Assembly: GCF_014635565.1 (NCBI RefSeq)
Contig: NZ_BMDB01000002.1
Span: forward strand, 124,001 to 188,000
Direction: 5' to 3'
DNA: 64,000 nucleotides
Source: Phocicoccus schoeneichii
GTDB lineage: Bacteria > Bacillota > Bacilli > Staphylococcales > Salinicoccaceae
The notes under the pieces are model-generated. The model searched no databases and had not been told where the DNA came from. It saw only the letters and a list, made by a program, of their open reading frames with translations. How positions within the stretch are numbered: position 1 is the first letter of the stretch; each line of letters starts with the position of its first letter. The translations under genes were made by a program, and so were the position numbers. Below are positions 31,586 through 44,633 of the stretch, one piece after another.

Positions 31586-32818
31586 TTAGTTTAAAAGACC
31601 AGGACGTGCATAGACGAGTTTACCATTTGCAATCACTTTTTCAGCGTGGTTCACACCGTAGTGATAGAGGATATACTCGTGGTTTGGTGCATCCCATAAT
31701 ACAACGTTCGCGTCATCTCCAACTTCCATTGTGCCACGGTCACTGTCAATCGCTTTCGCAGCATTGACCGTCACTGCGTTCCAAATTTCATTTGGCGTCA
31801 TCTTAAGTTTTAAGGCAGCGATTGTCATGATGAGCTGTAAATTGTCTGTAACGTTAGACCCTGGGTTGTAATCCGTTGCTAGAGCAACTGCTCCACCGTA
31901 TTCAATCATACCACGTGCATCCGCAAATTCATTTTTACCAAGATAAAAAGTTGTTCCTGGTAAGAGCACAGCGACAGTGTTGCTTTCTTTAAGCGCTTTT
32001 TTATCTGCTTCAGCAGCAGCAACGAGATGGTCTGCACTAATTGCATCTTGCTCAATCGCTAATCCTAAACCACCGAGTGGATCGATTTCGTCTGCATGGA
32101 TTTTTACTCTGAATCCACGTTTACGTGCTTCTTTCATGTATCTGCGTGACTCTTCAAGAGAGAAGACTCCTGTTTCAGTGAAGATATCAGCAAAATCTGC
32201 TAGGTCTTTCACATCGTCTAATAGTTCAATCATTTCATCTAAAAATTCTTCTGATCCACGTCCCTTTGGAATCGCGTGTGGTCCTAGGAACGTATGCTTC
32301 ATTTGAACTGGATAGTTTTCTTCTAGTTTATGTGCAACTTCTAATTGCTTGATTTCCGTGTCTTTATCTAACCCATAACCACTCTTCGTCTCGATTGTAA
32401 GCACTCCGTGCTGAATCATGCGAATGATGTTTTTCTCTGCTTTCTTATAGAGTTCGTCGAACGATGCTTCTTGTGTGCTTTTCACAGAACTTAAGATTCC
32501 GCCACCTTGCTCAAGGATTGTCAGATAGTCGACACCTTGAACTTTCAGCGCCATCTCGTGCTCGCGTGAACCACCGTGCACTGTATGCGTGTGTGCTTCG
32601 ACGAGAGCAGGGGAAACGACTTTGCCTTCAGCATCGATTGTTTCTTGTGCTTCGTATCCGTCCGTTTCTTTGCCACGGTAGACAATTTTGCCGTCTTTGA
32701 TGACAACCATTCCACCTTCTATGATTTCGAGCTCGTTCATTTCACTTCCTTTTAATGGACGATCCATTTTCTTAGGTAGTAATAGTTGGCCGATATTTTT
32801 TATGATTAAATCATTCAT
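31586..32818 (-). CDS. hutI: Imidazolonepropionase
   Basis: A 410-residue amidohydrolase-fold enzyme, third step of histidine degradation: it opens imidazolone-5-propionate to N-formimino-L-glutamate. Metal ligands HTHTVHGG (His76 and His78), a further His in IKHADEIDP and the late ATDYNPGS match HutI. It starts three bases after the hutU stop with GGAGG upstream. No hutG (formiminoglutamase) follows in this window, so the last step must be encoded elsewhere. Confidence 0.95.
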   Translation of the reverse strand: MNDLIIKNIGQLLLPKKMDRPLKGSEMNELEIIEGGMVVIKDGKIVYRGKETDGYEAQETIDAEGKVVSPALVEAHTHTVHGGSREHEMALKVQGVDYLTILEQGGGILSSVKSTQEASFDELYKKAEKNIIRMIQHGVLTIETKSGYGLDKDTEIKQLEVAHKLEENYPVQMKHTFLGPHAIPKGRGSEEFLDEMIELLDDVKDLADFADIFTETGVFSLEESRRYMKEARKRGFRVKIHADEIDPLGGLGLAIEQDAISADHLVAAAEADKKALKESNTVAVLLPGTTFYLGKNEFADARGMIEYGGAVALATDYNPGSNVTDNLQLIMTIAALKLKMTPNEIWNAVTVNAAKAIDSDRGTMEVGDDANVVLWDAPNHEYILYHYGVNHAEKVIANGKLVYARPGLLN

Positions 32819-32821
32819 GAA

Positions 32822-34473
32822 TTAGTCCTCCATCATTGGTATGTTAATGTTGTTCTTTTTCGCTGTATCGATTGCAATATCATATCCAGCATCGACGTGA
32901 CGTACGACACCCATGCCTGGGTCAGTTGTAAGTACGCGTTCTAATCGTCGTGCAGCACGGTCTGTTCCATCTGCTACAACAACCATTCCTGCGTGTAATG
33001 AATATCCCATTCCAACGCCTCCGCCGTGATGCACTGAAATCCATGAGCCACCTGCAGCTGTGTTTACGAGTGCATTTAGAATCGCCCAGTCTCCAACCGC
33101 ATCTGAACCGTCTTTCATTGACTCTGTTTCACGGTTAGGAGAAGCAACGGAACCTGAGTCTAAGTGGTCACGCCCAATAACGATTGGTGCTGATATTTCT
33201 CCCGTTCTCACCATCTCGTTTAATGCGAGACCCATCTTCGCACGTTCACCGTATCCAAGCCATGCGATACGCGCAGGAAGTCCTTGGAATGCGATTTTTT
33301 CTTCTGCCATGTCTAACCAGCGAATTAATTTTTCGTTGTCTGGGAAAAGTTCGCGCATTTTTTATCTGCTGCAGCGATGTCTTTTGGATCACCAGAAAGT
33401 GCCGCAAATCTGAATGGCCCTTTACCTTCACAGAAAAGAGGGCGAATGTATGCGGGTACGAATCCTTTGAAATCAAACGCATTCTTAAGTCCGTTGTCAA
33501 ACGCGACTTGACGAATATTGTTCCCGTAGTCGAATACGATTGCGCCTTTGTCTTTAAACTTCAGCATCGCATCGACATGCTTAGTCATGGATGCCGTAGA
33601 TAGTTTGACATACGCATCTGGATCTTCCTTGCGCAGTTTTGCTGCTGGCTCTAGACCGTATCCTTCAGGAATATATCCATTCAGTGGGTCGTGCGCTGAC
33701 GTTTGGTCTGTGACGATATCGATTTTGAATCCTCGACGTAAGATTTCGTGATGGACTTCAGCCGCGTTACCGAGTAATCCAATCGACAGTGCCTCGCCTT
33801 TATCTTTTGCTTCCTGTGCTTTTTCTAGAGCTTCGTCTAAATCTGTGCACTTAATGTCACAATAACGCGTTTCCAGACGTTTATCAATTCTTGTCTCATC
33901 GATTTCAACACATAGCGCAACTCCGCCATTCATTGTGACCGCAAGAGGTTGCGCGCCACCCATACCTCCGAGTCCTGCTGTTAACGTGATTGTCCCTTTT
34001 AATGAACCGTCGTAGTTTTGTTCTGCGAGTTCTGCGAACGTCTCGTATGTTCCTTGCACAATCCCTTGTGAACCGATGTAAATCCATGAACCTGCGGTCA
34101 TTTGACCGTACATCATGAGGCCTTTTTTATCGAGCTCGTGGAAATGATCCCATGTTGCCCACTTAGGTACAAGTACTGAGTTAGATAAAAGTACGCGAGG
34201 CGCTTCTTCGTGAGTCTTGAATACAGCAACCGGCTTACCTGATTGGATGAGCATGGTTTCATCGTCTTCCAATTCGCGGAGTGTTCTCTCGATTGCTTCG
34301 AACGCTGGCCAGTTACGTGCTGCTTTACCGATACCGCCGTAAACAACGAGTTCTTCAGGGTGCTCTGCAACCTCTGGGTCTAAATTGTTGTACAGCATGC
34401 GGAGTGCCGCTTCTTGTTCCCAACCCTTACATTCTAATTCTAATCCTTTTTTAGCTATAATTTTTCTTGTCAT
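32822..34473 (-). pseudogene. hutU: Urocanate hydratase with a frameshift at an A6 run
   Basis: The urocanase sequence is split into two frames. The N-terminal part (34473 to 33325) matches HutU to [13 protein letters not shown] and then runs into unrelated residues. The C-terminal part (33358 to 32822) resumes with [21 protein letters not shown] and continues to the end, including [11 protein letters not shown]. The joint is a six-A run on the minus strand (33363-33358): one extra A, or a -1 shift, restores one protein of about 549 residues, the usual HutU length. It may be a true mutation, a sequencing error, or slippage. If broken, the hut operon cannot degrade histidine past urocanate. 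Confidence 0.8.
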
Positions 34474-34485
34474 TTTTCTTCCTCC

Positions 34486-35973
34486 TTAAATGCTTCTTAA
34501 TGCAGTTGATAGATTTTTTATATCAATGCTGAATTGTCTGTCTTGGTCTAAAAAGTCTGCGACTTGACGATACTGGTCAAATTTCTCACGTGTTTTTGGC
34601 GAGAGTTTATCTACACCACGAATTTCAACAGCACTCATTGCGATAAAAAGCTCGGTCGCAAGAACGTTGCGCACATTGTCGATGATGTCGCGTGCATGAC
34701 GAGAACCAATAGTTCCCATAGAGACGTGGTCTTCTTGATTTGCTGAAGAGGGAATCGAGTCTACAGATGCTGGGTGCGCAAGTGTCTTGTTTTCAGAAAC
34801 AAGTGCTGCTGCCATGTACTGTAAAATCATCGCGCCACTTTGGAATCCGTCTTCTGGACTTAAAAATGCTGGTAGATCTTCGTTTAATTGTGGGTTCACT
34901 AATCGTTCGATACGGCGTTCTGAAATGTTAGCAATTTCTGCGACACCGATTTTCAATAGGTCCATCGCTATTGCGATTGGCTGACCGTGGAAGTTACCAC
35001 CTGAATACACTTCTTCCTCGCTGAAGATGAGTGGGTTGTCGTTTGCTGCATTCATTTCGATTTCTAACTTCTCTTTAACATAAACAAGTGTCTGGAAGCT
35101 CGCGCCGTGTACTTGTGGAATACAGCGGAGTGAGTACGCGTCTTGAACACGTAGTTCACCTTGGCGAGTAGTTAGCTTCGATCCTTCAAGGTAGTCGAGC
35201 ATTTTTTCTGCAACATATACAGACTCTTTATAACCACGTGATTCATGGATTTTATGGTCGAATGCATCCGTAATTCCACGCAGACCTTGGTGCGTGAGTG
35301 ATGCGATCCAAAGGCTGTCTTCCATGAGTTTTTCCGCTTCGATGTAGTTGATTACACCTTGAGCAGTCATTGGTTGTGTACCATTGATGAGTGCGAGTCC
35401 TTCTTTGGCTTCAAGTGAGATTGGAGAGATGTTGAGTTCATCTAAAACCTCTTTAGTATCTACTGCGACGCCGTCTTTAAATACTTCACCTTCGCCGATT
35501 AAAGTGAGTGCCATGTGTGAAAGTGGGGCAAGGTCACCAGAAGCTCCGAGCGATCCTTGTTCAGGTACAACTGGAATGATGCGCTTGTTGATGTATGTTT
35601 TCAGCTGGTTTACAAGCGCTTCACGTACACCAGAATGTCCTTTTAACATTGTGTTTAATCTGAATACCATCATGAGTAATGCAACTTCTTCTCGGAACGG
35701 ACGACCCACACCGACTGCGTGTGAACGAATCAAGTTCGTTTGAAGTTGTGCTGTTTTTTCTTCTGAGATGAGCACGTTACAGAAGAGACCAAATCCTGTT
35801 GTGATTCCGTAAATTGTCTTCTCATTTCTAATGATGCTTTCTACAACTGCACGAGAAGCGCGCACACGTTGGTATGCTTCCTCTGTAATTTCGACTGTAG
35901 AGTCTGAATTTCCCAGGAAATCTTTGATATCCTCGATTGTTAAATGGTTACCGTCTAACATTAAAACTGACAT
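34486..35973 (-). CDS. hutH: Histidine ammonia-lyase
   Basis: A 495-residue enzyme that deaminates histidine to urocanate. The ASG triad forming the MIO cofactor lies at residues 144-146 in [17 protein letters not shown] 35973 is preceded by AAAGGAGG; the frame is open further upstream, but that stretch overlaps the hutP-hutH terminator. It is controlled by HutP-dependent antitermination, judging from the leader. Confidence 0.96.
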   Translation of the reverse strand: MSVLMLDGNHLTIEDIKDFLGNSDSTVEITEEAYQRVRASRAVVESIIRNEKTIYGITTGFGLFCNVLISEEKTAQLQTNLIRSHAVGVGRPFREEVALLMMVFRLNTMLKGHSGVREALVNQLKTYINKRIIPVVPEQGSLGASGDLAPLSHMALTLIGEGEVFKDGVAVDTKEVLDELNISPISLEAKEGLALINGTQPMTAQGVINYIEAEKLMEDSLWIASLTHQGLRGITDAFDHKIHESRGYKESVYVAEKMLDYLEGSKLTTRQGELRVQDAYSLRCIPQVHGASFQTLVYVKEKLEIEMNAANDNPLIFSEEEVYSGGNFHGQPIAIAMDLLKIGVAEIANISERRIERLVNPQLNEDLPAFLSPEDGFQSGAMILQYMAAALVSENKTLAHPASVDSIPSSANQEDHVSMGTIGSRHARDIIDNVRNVLATELFIAMSAVEIRGVDKLSPKTREKFDQYRQVADFLDQDRQFSIDIKNLSTALRSI

Positions 35974-35993
35974 TGTTTTCCTCCTTTTATGTA

Positions 35994-36048
35994 CAAAAAA
36001 AGACACAAATATCCCTTTGATATTTATGTCCCTAATAACTAATGTCTA
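35994..36048 (-). promoter_or_regulatory. HutP antitermination site: UAG triplets plus terminator before hutH
   Basis: In the hutP-hutH gap the transcript has UAG-N4-UAG-N4-UAG (36048-36032), the NAG-triplet spacing recognised by HutP in Bacillus subtilis. It is followed directly by a terminator (stem GACATAAATATC/GATATTTGTGTC, then seven T, 36030-35994). HutP with histidine and Mg2+ should bind and let polymerase read on into hutH. Confidence 0.85.
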
Positions 36049-36067
36049 TGACAATGATTTATTTAAT

Positions 36068-36505
36068 TTAAATGTGGTTGATTCCGAGACCTAACGCCTC
36101 GTGTTCTTTTCCTCGAATCGGCGCACCAATTGTCCCGTAGAAGCACACCGCAATCCATTCACCTTCGCCGTCTTCGACATAAGGTTTACCGCGGATGATA
36201 GAAAACTCAAGACCAACTGTACGCATAATATCGCCAACTGCGAGATCACCACGCGTCACACCTTGAATCGCTTCCACAATCGCATGGTAGAGTGCATGTG
36301 TTTCTCTATACACCTCATCGTTGATGATACCCTCACGCTTTGCCGCAGTTTCCACAGATGCAATCACCTTTTTTAAATCCATCGTGCCCACTTTACCAGT
36401 GATGACGCGAAAACTTTTGAATTCCGGCATCAAGCGACGTGCCGTGTCTTCATCTGTGAGTGCAACAAGGCTCGCAAACTTACCGAATCTAAGATTTTTA
36501 TTCAT
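36068..36505 (-). CDS. hutP: Hut operon antiterminator HutP
   Basis: A 145-residue protein closely resembling Bacillus HutP: GKVGTMDLKKVIASVETAAK, the HALYHAIVEAIQGVTRGD region with the metal- and histidine-binding histidines, and the C-terminal GTIGAPIRGKEHEALGLGINHI. It binds hut mRNA in a histidine- and Mg2+-dependent way. I use ATG 36505, with GAGGG upstream; a TTG at 36517 would contain that ribosome site. Confidence 0.95.
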   Translation of the reverse strand: MNKNLRFGKFASLVALTDEDTARRLMPEFKSFRVITGKVGTMDLKKVIASVETAAKREGIINDEVYRETHALYHAIVEAIQGVTRGDLAVGDIMRTVGLEFSIIRGKPYVEDGEGEWIAVCFYGTIGAPIRGKEHEALGLGINHI

Positions 36506-36517
36506 TTTAACCCTCAA

Positions 36518-36534
36518 CTAATGTCTATTAACTA
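36518..36534 (-). promoter_or_regulatory. Second HutP-type UAG triplet site at the 5' end of the hut mRNA
   Basis: TAGTTAATAGACATTAG on the minus strand is UAG-N4-UAG-N4-UAG, sharing ATAGACATTAGTT with the downstream antitermination site. It begins at the predicted transcription start and ends two bases before the hutP ribosome site (GAGGG, 36515-36511). Binding could block translation of hutP or act as a loading site. Confidence 0.7.
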
Positions 36535-36539
36535 ATTTA

Positions 36540-36568
36540 AGTATAGCGTTTTCATTTAGCTGACGCAA
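36540..36568 (-). promoter_or_regulatory. hut operon promoter with overlapping cre-like site
   Basis: TTGCGT (36568-36563), 17-base spacer, TATACT (36545-36540). The spacer and -10 include TGAAAACGCTATAC (36554-36541), 12 of 14 positions of the CcpA cre consensus TGWAAACGNTWNCA, so glucose repression through CcpA is plausible. Confidence 0.75.
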
Positions 36569-36798
36569 TTATTTAAAGATAAAAACAAGCTGGCTGGAGG
36601 TGGGGGGATTAAGTTGGATTTTGTAGGATTAGAACTGAAAGATCGTTGTGAAAGTTTATATTCATTATTTTTTAATAGATAAAAACAGTCTCCTACCGTT
36701 AATCATTAAAAATATTCGTTTTGTGGCAGGATTGACCGCCATTCACAAATATATGCAGATAAAAACAGTCTACTTAAGAAAATATACGAAAATAAGTG
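36569..36798. other. Gene-free left flank of repeat array B
   Basis: No gene is visible. AGATAAAAACA starts at 36577, and AGATAAAAACAGTCT at 36677 and 36757. A G-rich patch GGAGGTGGGGGGATTAAG (about 36596) resembles one in the flank of array A. Confidence 0.4.
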
Positions 36799-37422
36799 AT
36801 TAGCTATAGGGTGACTGGAGGATTGTTGCACTAATGCTAAGTAGGCTGGGATTAGCGCAACGATGTGAGGAGTATCTTCGCGCTACCGTCAAACAAACTC
36901 CAATTAGCGCAACGATGTAGAGAGTATCTTCGCGCTACCGTCAGCCAAACTCCAATTAGAGCAACGATGTAGAGAGTATCTTCGCGCTACCGTCAAACAA
37001 ACTCCAATTAGCGCAACGATGTGAGGAGTATCCTCGCGCTACCGTCAGCCAAACTCCAATTAGCGCAACGATGTGAGGAGTATCCTCGCGCTACCGTCAG
37101 CCAAACTCCAATTAGCGCAACGATGTAGAGAGTATCTTCGCGCTACCGTCAAACAAACTCCAATTAGCGCAACGATGTAGAGAGTATCTTCGCGCTACCG
37201 TCAAACAAACTCCAATTAGCGCAACGATGTGAGGAGTATCCTCGCGCTACCCTCAAACAAACTCCAATTAGCGCAACGATGTAGAGAGTATCTTCGCGCT
37301 ACCGTCAGCCAAACTCCAATTAGCGCAACGATGTAGAGAGTATCTTTGCGCTACCGTCAGCCAAACTCCAATTAGCGCAACGATGTGAGGAGTATCCTCG
37401 CGCTAATCTGCATCAAACACAA
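36799..37422 (-). repeat. Tandem array B of the same 52-bp repeat, opposite orientation, 12 register positions
   Basis: On the plus strand units begin ATTAGCGCAACGATGT every 52 bases at 36851, 36903, 36955, 37007 and so on to 37371; a decayed copy in register starts at 36799 and the last copy is partly decayed. Read on the minus strand, the unit matches array A (GCGCTAATTGGAGTTT against GCGCTAATCGGAGTTT, and TAGCGCGAAGATACTC in both). Each unit again has TAGCGCAACGAT/ATCTTCGCGCTA arms. Local variants are GTGAGGAGTATCC and GTAGAGAGTATCT, and CAAACAAA and CAGCCAAA. Confidence 0.9.
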
Positions 37423-37461
37423 TGTACTGCAACATTCCGAACAAACATAATTCTCATCAAC

Positions 37462-37496
37462 AAAAAAGCCACACAGTCTTTCAACTGTGTGGCGTT
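37462..37496 (-). terminator. Terminator of gyrA
   Basis: On the minus strand GCCACACAGT/ACTGTGTGGC with a 6-base loop is followed by TTTTTTG, directly after gyrA and before array B. Confidence 0.9.
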
Positions 37497-37510
37497 TCTC
37501 TATTTAAATT

Positions 37511-40039
37511 TTACTCTTCCTCTTCATTATTGAGCGTGTCTTCATCTTTTAATGTTTCTTCTGCGAGTTCTTCTAATTCGTCTTCTGCTTCGTCGATTTC
37601 TGCATCTACATTTTTAACTACCGCAACTGTTGCGACGCCATGATCGTCGTCTAGACGCATAAGTCTTACACCTTGTGTTGCGCGTCCTAATGTCGATACG
37701 TCTTCAATTGCAAATCGGATAATGACGCCTCCGTCTGTCACAACCATAATGTCTTCGTCACCATTGACTGCTGCGATTGCTTCGAGTCGTCCGTTTCGCT
37801 CGTTCAAGTTGATTGTTTTCACACCTAATCCACCACGGCGTGTCGGTCTATAATCCGCTTCAGTTGTTTGTTTACCATATCCTTTGTCAGTAACTACAAG
37901 GATATTTTGCCCTTCAGATAGAACGTCAAGCCCAACAACTTCGTCGCCTTCACGTAACTTAATTCCTTTCACTCCGGCTGCAGTACGTCCCATTGAACGT
38001 ACTTCTGTTTCATCAAAGCGAATCAGTGAACCGTCTTTAGATCCAATCACAACTTCTCTGCTGCCGTCTGTTAATCTTACAGCTAGAAGTTCATCTTCAT
38101 CTTTAAACGTAATCGCGATTTTACCATTTTTGTTAATACGATCAAATTCAGTAAGTGACGTCCGTTTCACAATACCGTTCTTCGTCGCAAAGAGGAGATA
38201 ATGCCCGTCTATTTCGTCTTTCTTATCTTTAACAGATAACATTGTGGTAATCATTTCGTCCTTGTCGATTTCAATCATATTGATGACTGGAATTCCTTTA
38301 GACTGACGAGATAATTCAGGCACCTCGTATCCTTTTAATCTGAATACACGACCTTTATTAGTAAAGAATAGCAAATAATCGTGCGTCGACATCGTCACGA
38401 TTTGTGACACAAAGTCGTCTTCTTGCGTGTTCATACCTTGAATACCACGACCTCCACGGCGTTGTGCGCGATACGTATCTGAAGGTAATCGCTTGATGTA
38501 GTTACCATGAGACAATGTCACAACGATTTGCTCTTCTGGGATTAAATCCTCGTCCTCAATGTCATGAATCACACCAGCTAAAATTTCTGTACGTCTTTCG
38601 TCACCGTACTTGTCTCGAATCTCGATGAGTTCCTCACGAATGAGATCTAGAAGTTTATCTTCAGAATCTAAAATTTCTTGAAGCTCTTTAATTCTATTCA
38701 TGAGTTCGTCATACTCTGCTTGAATTTTGTCACGTTCAAGTCCTGTTAAACGACGGAGTCTCATATCGAGAATCGCTTGAGATTGCTTCTCAGAAAGACT
38801 GAACTTCTCCATCAATCCATTCTTTGCTTCCTCGTCCGTCTGTGACGCACGAATAAGCGCGATAATTGCATCTATATTATCCAGCGCAATCATTAAACCT
38901 TCTAAGATGTGTGCGCGATCTTGTGCACGTTTTAAATCAAAACGCGTACGTCTCGTCACCACTTCTTTTTGGTGGTCTAAATAATGCACGAGCATTTGTT
39001 TAAGATTAAGAACCTGTGGCTCTCCGTTAACGAGTGCCAACATGTTTACACCAAATGTCATTTGTAGCGGTGTCTGTTTGTAAAGGTTATTTAATACAAC
39101 ATTCGCATTCTGATCTCTTCTGATTTCGATAATGATTTTTACGCCTTCTTTAAGTGACGTTTCGTCACGTAAGTCCGTAATCCCTTCAATCTTTTTATCT
39201 CTCGCTAGCTCTGCGATTTTTTCAACAAGACGTGCTTTGTTCAGCTGATAAGGAATTTCAGAAACTACGATGCGTTCACGACCGTTTTTCATTTCCTCAA
39301 TTTCACATTTCGCACGCATAATAATTGAACCGCGACCTGTTTCATATGCTTTACGAATGCCAGATTTACCCATGATGTAACCTGCTGTTGGGAAGTCCGG
39401 TCCTTGAATGATATTCATAAGATCCATAATAGATACATCTGGGTTCCTAGACACTTCAAGTACACCGTCGATTGCTTCGACTAAGTTGTGTGGTGGAATG
39501 TTTGTTGCCATACCAACCGCTATACCTGAAGTACCGTTTACGAGTAGGTTAGGGAAGTGAGCAGGTAACACGACCGGCTCACGTTCGTTTTCATCATAGT
39601 TTGGCATGAAATCAATCGTATCTTTATTGATATCTCTCATGAGTTCCATTGCGATTTTTGACATCTTCGCTTCTGTATAACGCATCGCTGCTGCGCCGTC
39701 TCCATCCATCGAACCGAAGTTCCCTTGTCCGTGAACGAGCGGGTAGCGCGTCGAGAAGTCTTGTGCGAGTCTAACCATCGCATCATAAATAGATGAGTCA
39801 CCGTGTGGGTGGAATTTACCCATTACGTCCCCAACGATACGCGCCGATTTTTTAAATGGCTTATCATTTGTCATTCCATTGTCATACATTCCGTATAATA
39901 TACGACGGTGAACAGGTTTTAATCCGTCACGTACATCTGGTAATGCACGAGAAACGATGACACTCATCGCATAGCTAAGGAAAGATGATTTCATCGTCTT
40001 ACTAATATTTATTTGTTCAGTTCCAAGTCTTTCAGACAT
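37511..40039 (-). CDS. gyrA: DNA gyrase subunit A
   Basis: An 842-residue breakage-reunion subunit of gyrase. Catalytic Tyr121 lies in [12 protein letters not shown], the quinolone region reads [12 protein letters not shown] with the susceptible Ser82 and Asp86, and the C-terminal beta-pinwheel contains the GyrA box [10 protein letters not shown]. It ends in an acidic tail (DTLNNEEEE), as in other Firmicutes. It lies 12 bases after gyrB in one operon. Confidence 0.98.
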   Translation of the reverse strand: MSERLGTEQINISKTMKSSFLSYAMSVIVSRALPDVRDGLKPVHRRILYGMYDNGMTNDKPFKKSARIVGDVMGKFHPHGDSSIYDAMVRLAQDFSTRYPLVHGQGNFGSMDGDGAAAMRYTEAKMSKIAMELMRDINKDTIDFMPNYDENEREPVVLPAHFPNLLVNGTSGIAVGMATNIPPHNLVEAIDGVLEVSRNPDVSIMDLMNIIQGPDFPTAGYIMGKSGIRKAYETGRGSIIMRAKCEIEEMKNGRERIVVSEIPYQLNKARLVEKIAELARDKKIEGITDLRDETSLKEGVKIIIEIRRDQNANVVLNNLYKQTPLQMTFGVNMLALVNGEPQVLNLKQMLVHYLDHQKEVVTRRTRFDLKRAQDRAHILEGLMIALDNIDAIIALIRASQTDEEAKNGLMEKFSLSEKQSQAILDMRLRRLTGLERDKIQAEYDELMNRIKELQEILDSEDKLLDLIREELIEIRDKYGDERRTEILAGVIHDIEDEDLIPEEQIVVTLSHGNYIKRLPSDTYRAQRRGGRGIQGMNTQEDDFVSQIVTMSTHDYLLFFTNKGRVFRLKGYEVPELSRQSKGIPVINMIEIDKDEMITTMLSVKDKKDEIDGHYLLFATKNGIVKRTSLTEFDRINKNGKIAITFKDEDELLAVRLTDGSREVVIGSKDGSLIRFDETEVRSMGRTAAGVKGIKLREGDEVVGLDVLSEGQNILVVTDKGYGKQTTEADYRPTRRGGLGVKTINLNERNGRLEAIAAVNGDEDIMVVTDGGVIIRFAIEDVSTLGRATQGVRLMRLDDDHGVATVAVVKNVDAEIDEAEDELEELAEETLKDEDTLNNEEEE

Positions 40040-40051
40040 TCATGTTTCCTC

Positions 40052-43078
<3,027 letters not shown>

Positions 43079-43082
<4 letters not shown>

Positions 43083-43297
43083 TCACTTTTGTACTCAATT
43101 CTAAATTGACCAAATTCTCCAAGGTCTAAAACATCGTCATGATGTAATTTCTTTCCACGACGATCTTCTCTTTCACCATTTAAAAATACATCATTTTCTC
43201 GTAAGAACCATTTTGCTTCTCCGCCAGAACCAATGATTGCTTGGTGTTTTAAAAACTGACCTAATGTAATTTGATCTTCTAATTGAATGATTTCCAT
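43079..43297 (-). CDS. yaaA: S4 domain-containing protein YaaA
   Basis: A 72-residue S4-type RNA-binding protein (GQFLKHQAIIGSGGEAKWFL, then LNGEREDRRGKKL). It is a constant companion of recF in Firmicutes and has been linked to ribosome assembly. GGAGGAAAG precedes the ATG. Confidence 0.94.
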
Positions 43298-43423
43298 GGG
43301 CTTTCCTCCTCACATACACTCTATTATTGTACTATAAATCAAAGAGTTTTTCATCTTCTCACTTATTTAGAGCCAATATAAGCCATTTATAACGTTTTAT
43401 GATAAAACCTACATAAAAATAAA

Positions 43424-43475
43424 AAAAGTAGCAGAACCGCCTTATTTTTAATTTTAAGCGGTACTACTACTTCAA
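43424..43475 (-). terminator. Terminator downstream of dnaN
   Basis: On the minus strand GTAGTAGTACCGC pairs imperfectly with GCGGTTCTGCTAC around a 17-base AT-rich loop, followed by TTTTTTTA. It separates dnaA-dnaN from yaaA-recF-gyrBA. Confidence 0.75.
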
Positions 43476-43487
43476 ATTCTTTTTTTA

Positions 43488-44621
43488 TTAATAAGTTCTA
43501 ATAGGTAAAATTAACTGAATAACGTCGTAAGAATTGCTCGATTGAATCGTGAATGGCTTCATTGTTCCGAAGAATTCGATCGCAACTTCTTCGTCTGGAA
43601 CTGCACGCAGCGCATCCATCATATATTTAGAGTTGAATGAAATCTGTAATGATTCCCCTTCAAGTCCCTCAATATTAACGTCTTCTTCAACGTTACCAAT
43701 TTCTGGTGAGTTAGAAGAAAGTTCTACCTTACCATTTTCTATTGTCATCTTGATTGCGTTATTCCCGCCCTCACGAGCAAGTAATGATACACGGTCAATC
43801 GCTTGTAAGAATTCACTGTTATTCACAGTTAATTTAGTCTCATAGTTTTCGGGGAAGAGACGTGACGTGTCTGGATAATTCCCTTCAAGTAAACGAGAGA
43901 TGAATCTCATATTTCCATATTTGAATAATACTTGGTTTTGAGAGAAGTTCACTTCTACGTCATCTTCTTTATCATCGATAATCTTGTTTAATTCTCCAAG
44001 TGCCTTACCTGGAATGATTGCATTGTTGATTTCTACAGAATTAGGTTTGTCTGTTAATTTTCTTAATGCCAGTCTATGTGAATCCGTTGCAGTGAATTTA
44101 ATTTCATCATCTAAGAACTGCCAGTTAACACCTGTTAACACTGGGCGAGTTTCTGAAGGAGATACCGCAAAGTTTGTTTCGTTAATAATAGTTTTAAGTA
44201 CAGAAGATGAAACAATAATGCTCGATTCATTGTTCACTTCAGGAAGTAATGGGTACTGATTTGGATCATTACCACTTAAGTTGAAATTCGATTTACCCGC
44301 ACGGATATGTGTTAAGTACTGTGCATTTGTATCTAATTCTACAAAGTCACCAGATAATTTTTTAATAACATCTGTAAAGAATCGTGCAGATAAAACGACA
44401 GATCCTGGAGATTCGATTTCTAATACTGTTTCATTATTCACTTCAGTAGGAATTGTGATTTCAATTGAAATTTCAGAATCACTACCAGTAAGTATTAAGT
44501 TGTCTTCAGTAGCTTCAAGTTTAATACCATTTAAAATTGGTAATGCTGTTCTTGGTGAGATGGCTTTTAAAACGTCGTTTAATTGCTCAATAAAATATGT
44601 GCGTTTAATACGAATTTTCAT
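43488..44621 (-). CDS. dnaN: DNA polymerase III subunit beta (sliding clamp)
   Basis: A 377-residue three-domain clamp that tethers the replicative polymerase. It starts MKIRIKRTYFIEQLNDVLKAISP and ends with the clamp-typical VIQLILPIRTY. AAGGAG precedes the ATG. It lies downstream of dnaA, with the origin unwinding region in the 167-base gap between them. Confidence 0.98.
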   Translation of the reverse strand: MKIRIKRTYFIEQLNDVLKAISPRTALPILNGIKLEATEDNLILTGSDSEISIEITIPTEVNNETVLEIESPGSVVLSARFFTDVIKKLSGDFVELDTNAQYLTHIRAGKSNFNLSGNDPNQYPLLPEVNNESSIIVSSSVLKTIINETNFAVSPSETRPVLTGVNWQFLDDEIKFTATDSHRLALRKLTDKPNSVEINNAIIPGKALGELNKIIDDKEDDVEVNFSQNQVLFKYGNMRFISRLLEGNYPDTSRLFPENYETKLTVNNSEFLQAIDRVSLLAREGGNNAIKMTIENGKVELSSNSPEIGNVEEDVNIEGLEGESLQISFNSKYMMDALRAVPDEEVAIEFFGTMKPFTIQSSNSYDVIQLILPIRTY

Positions 44622-44633
44622 TTGTAATCTCCT

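Noticed and set aside
32822-33358. Separate 178-residue gene downstream of a 382-residue hutU
   Set aside because: Its sequence is the direct continuation of urocanase and its ATG is created by the A-run at the frameshift; there is no ribosome site for it.
33184-33603. 139-residue plus-strand frame opposite hutU
   Set aside because: It lies entirely antisense to conserved urocanase sequence, has no ribosome site, and resembles no family.
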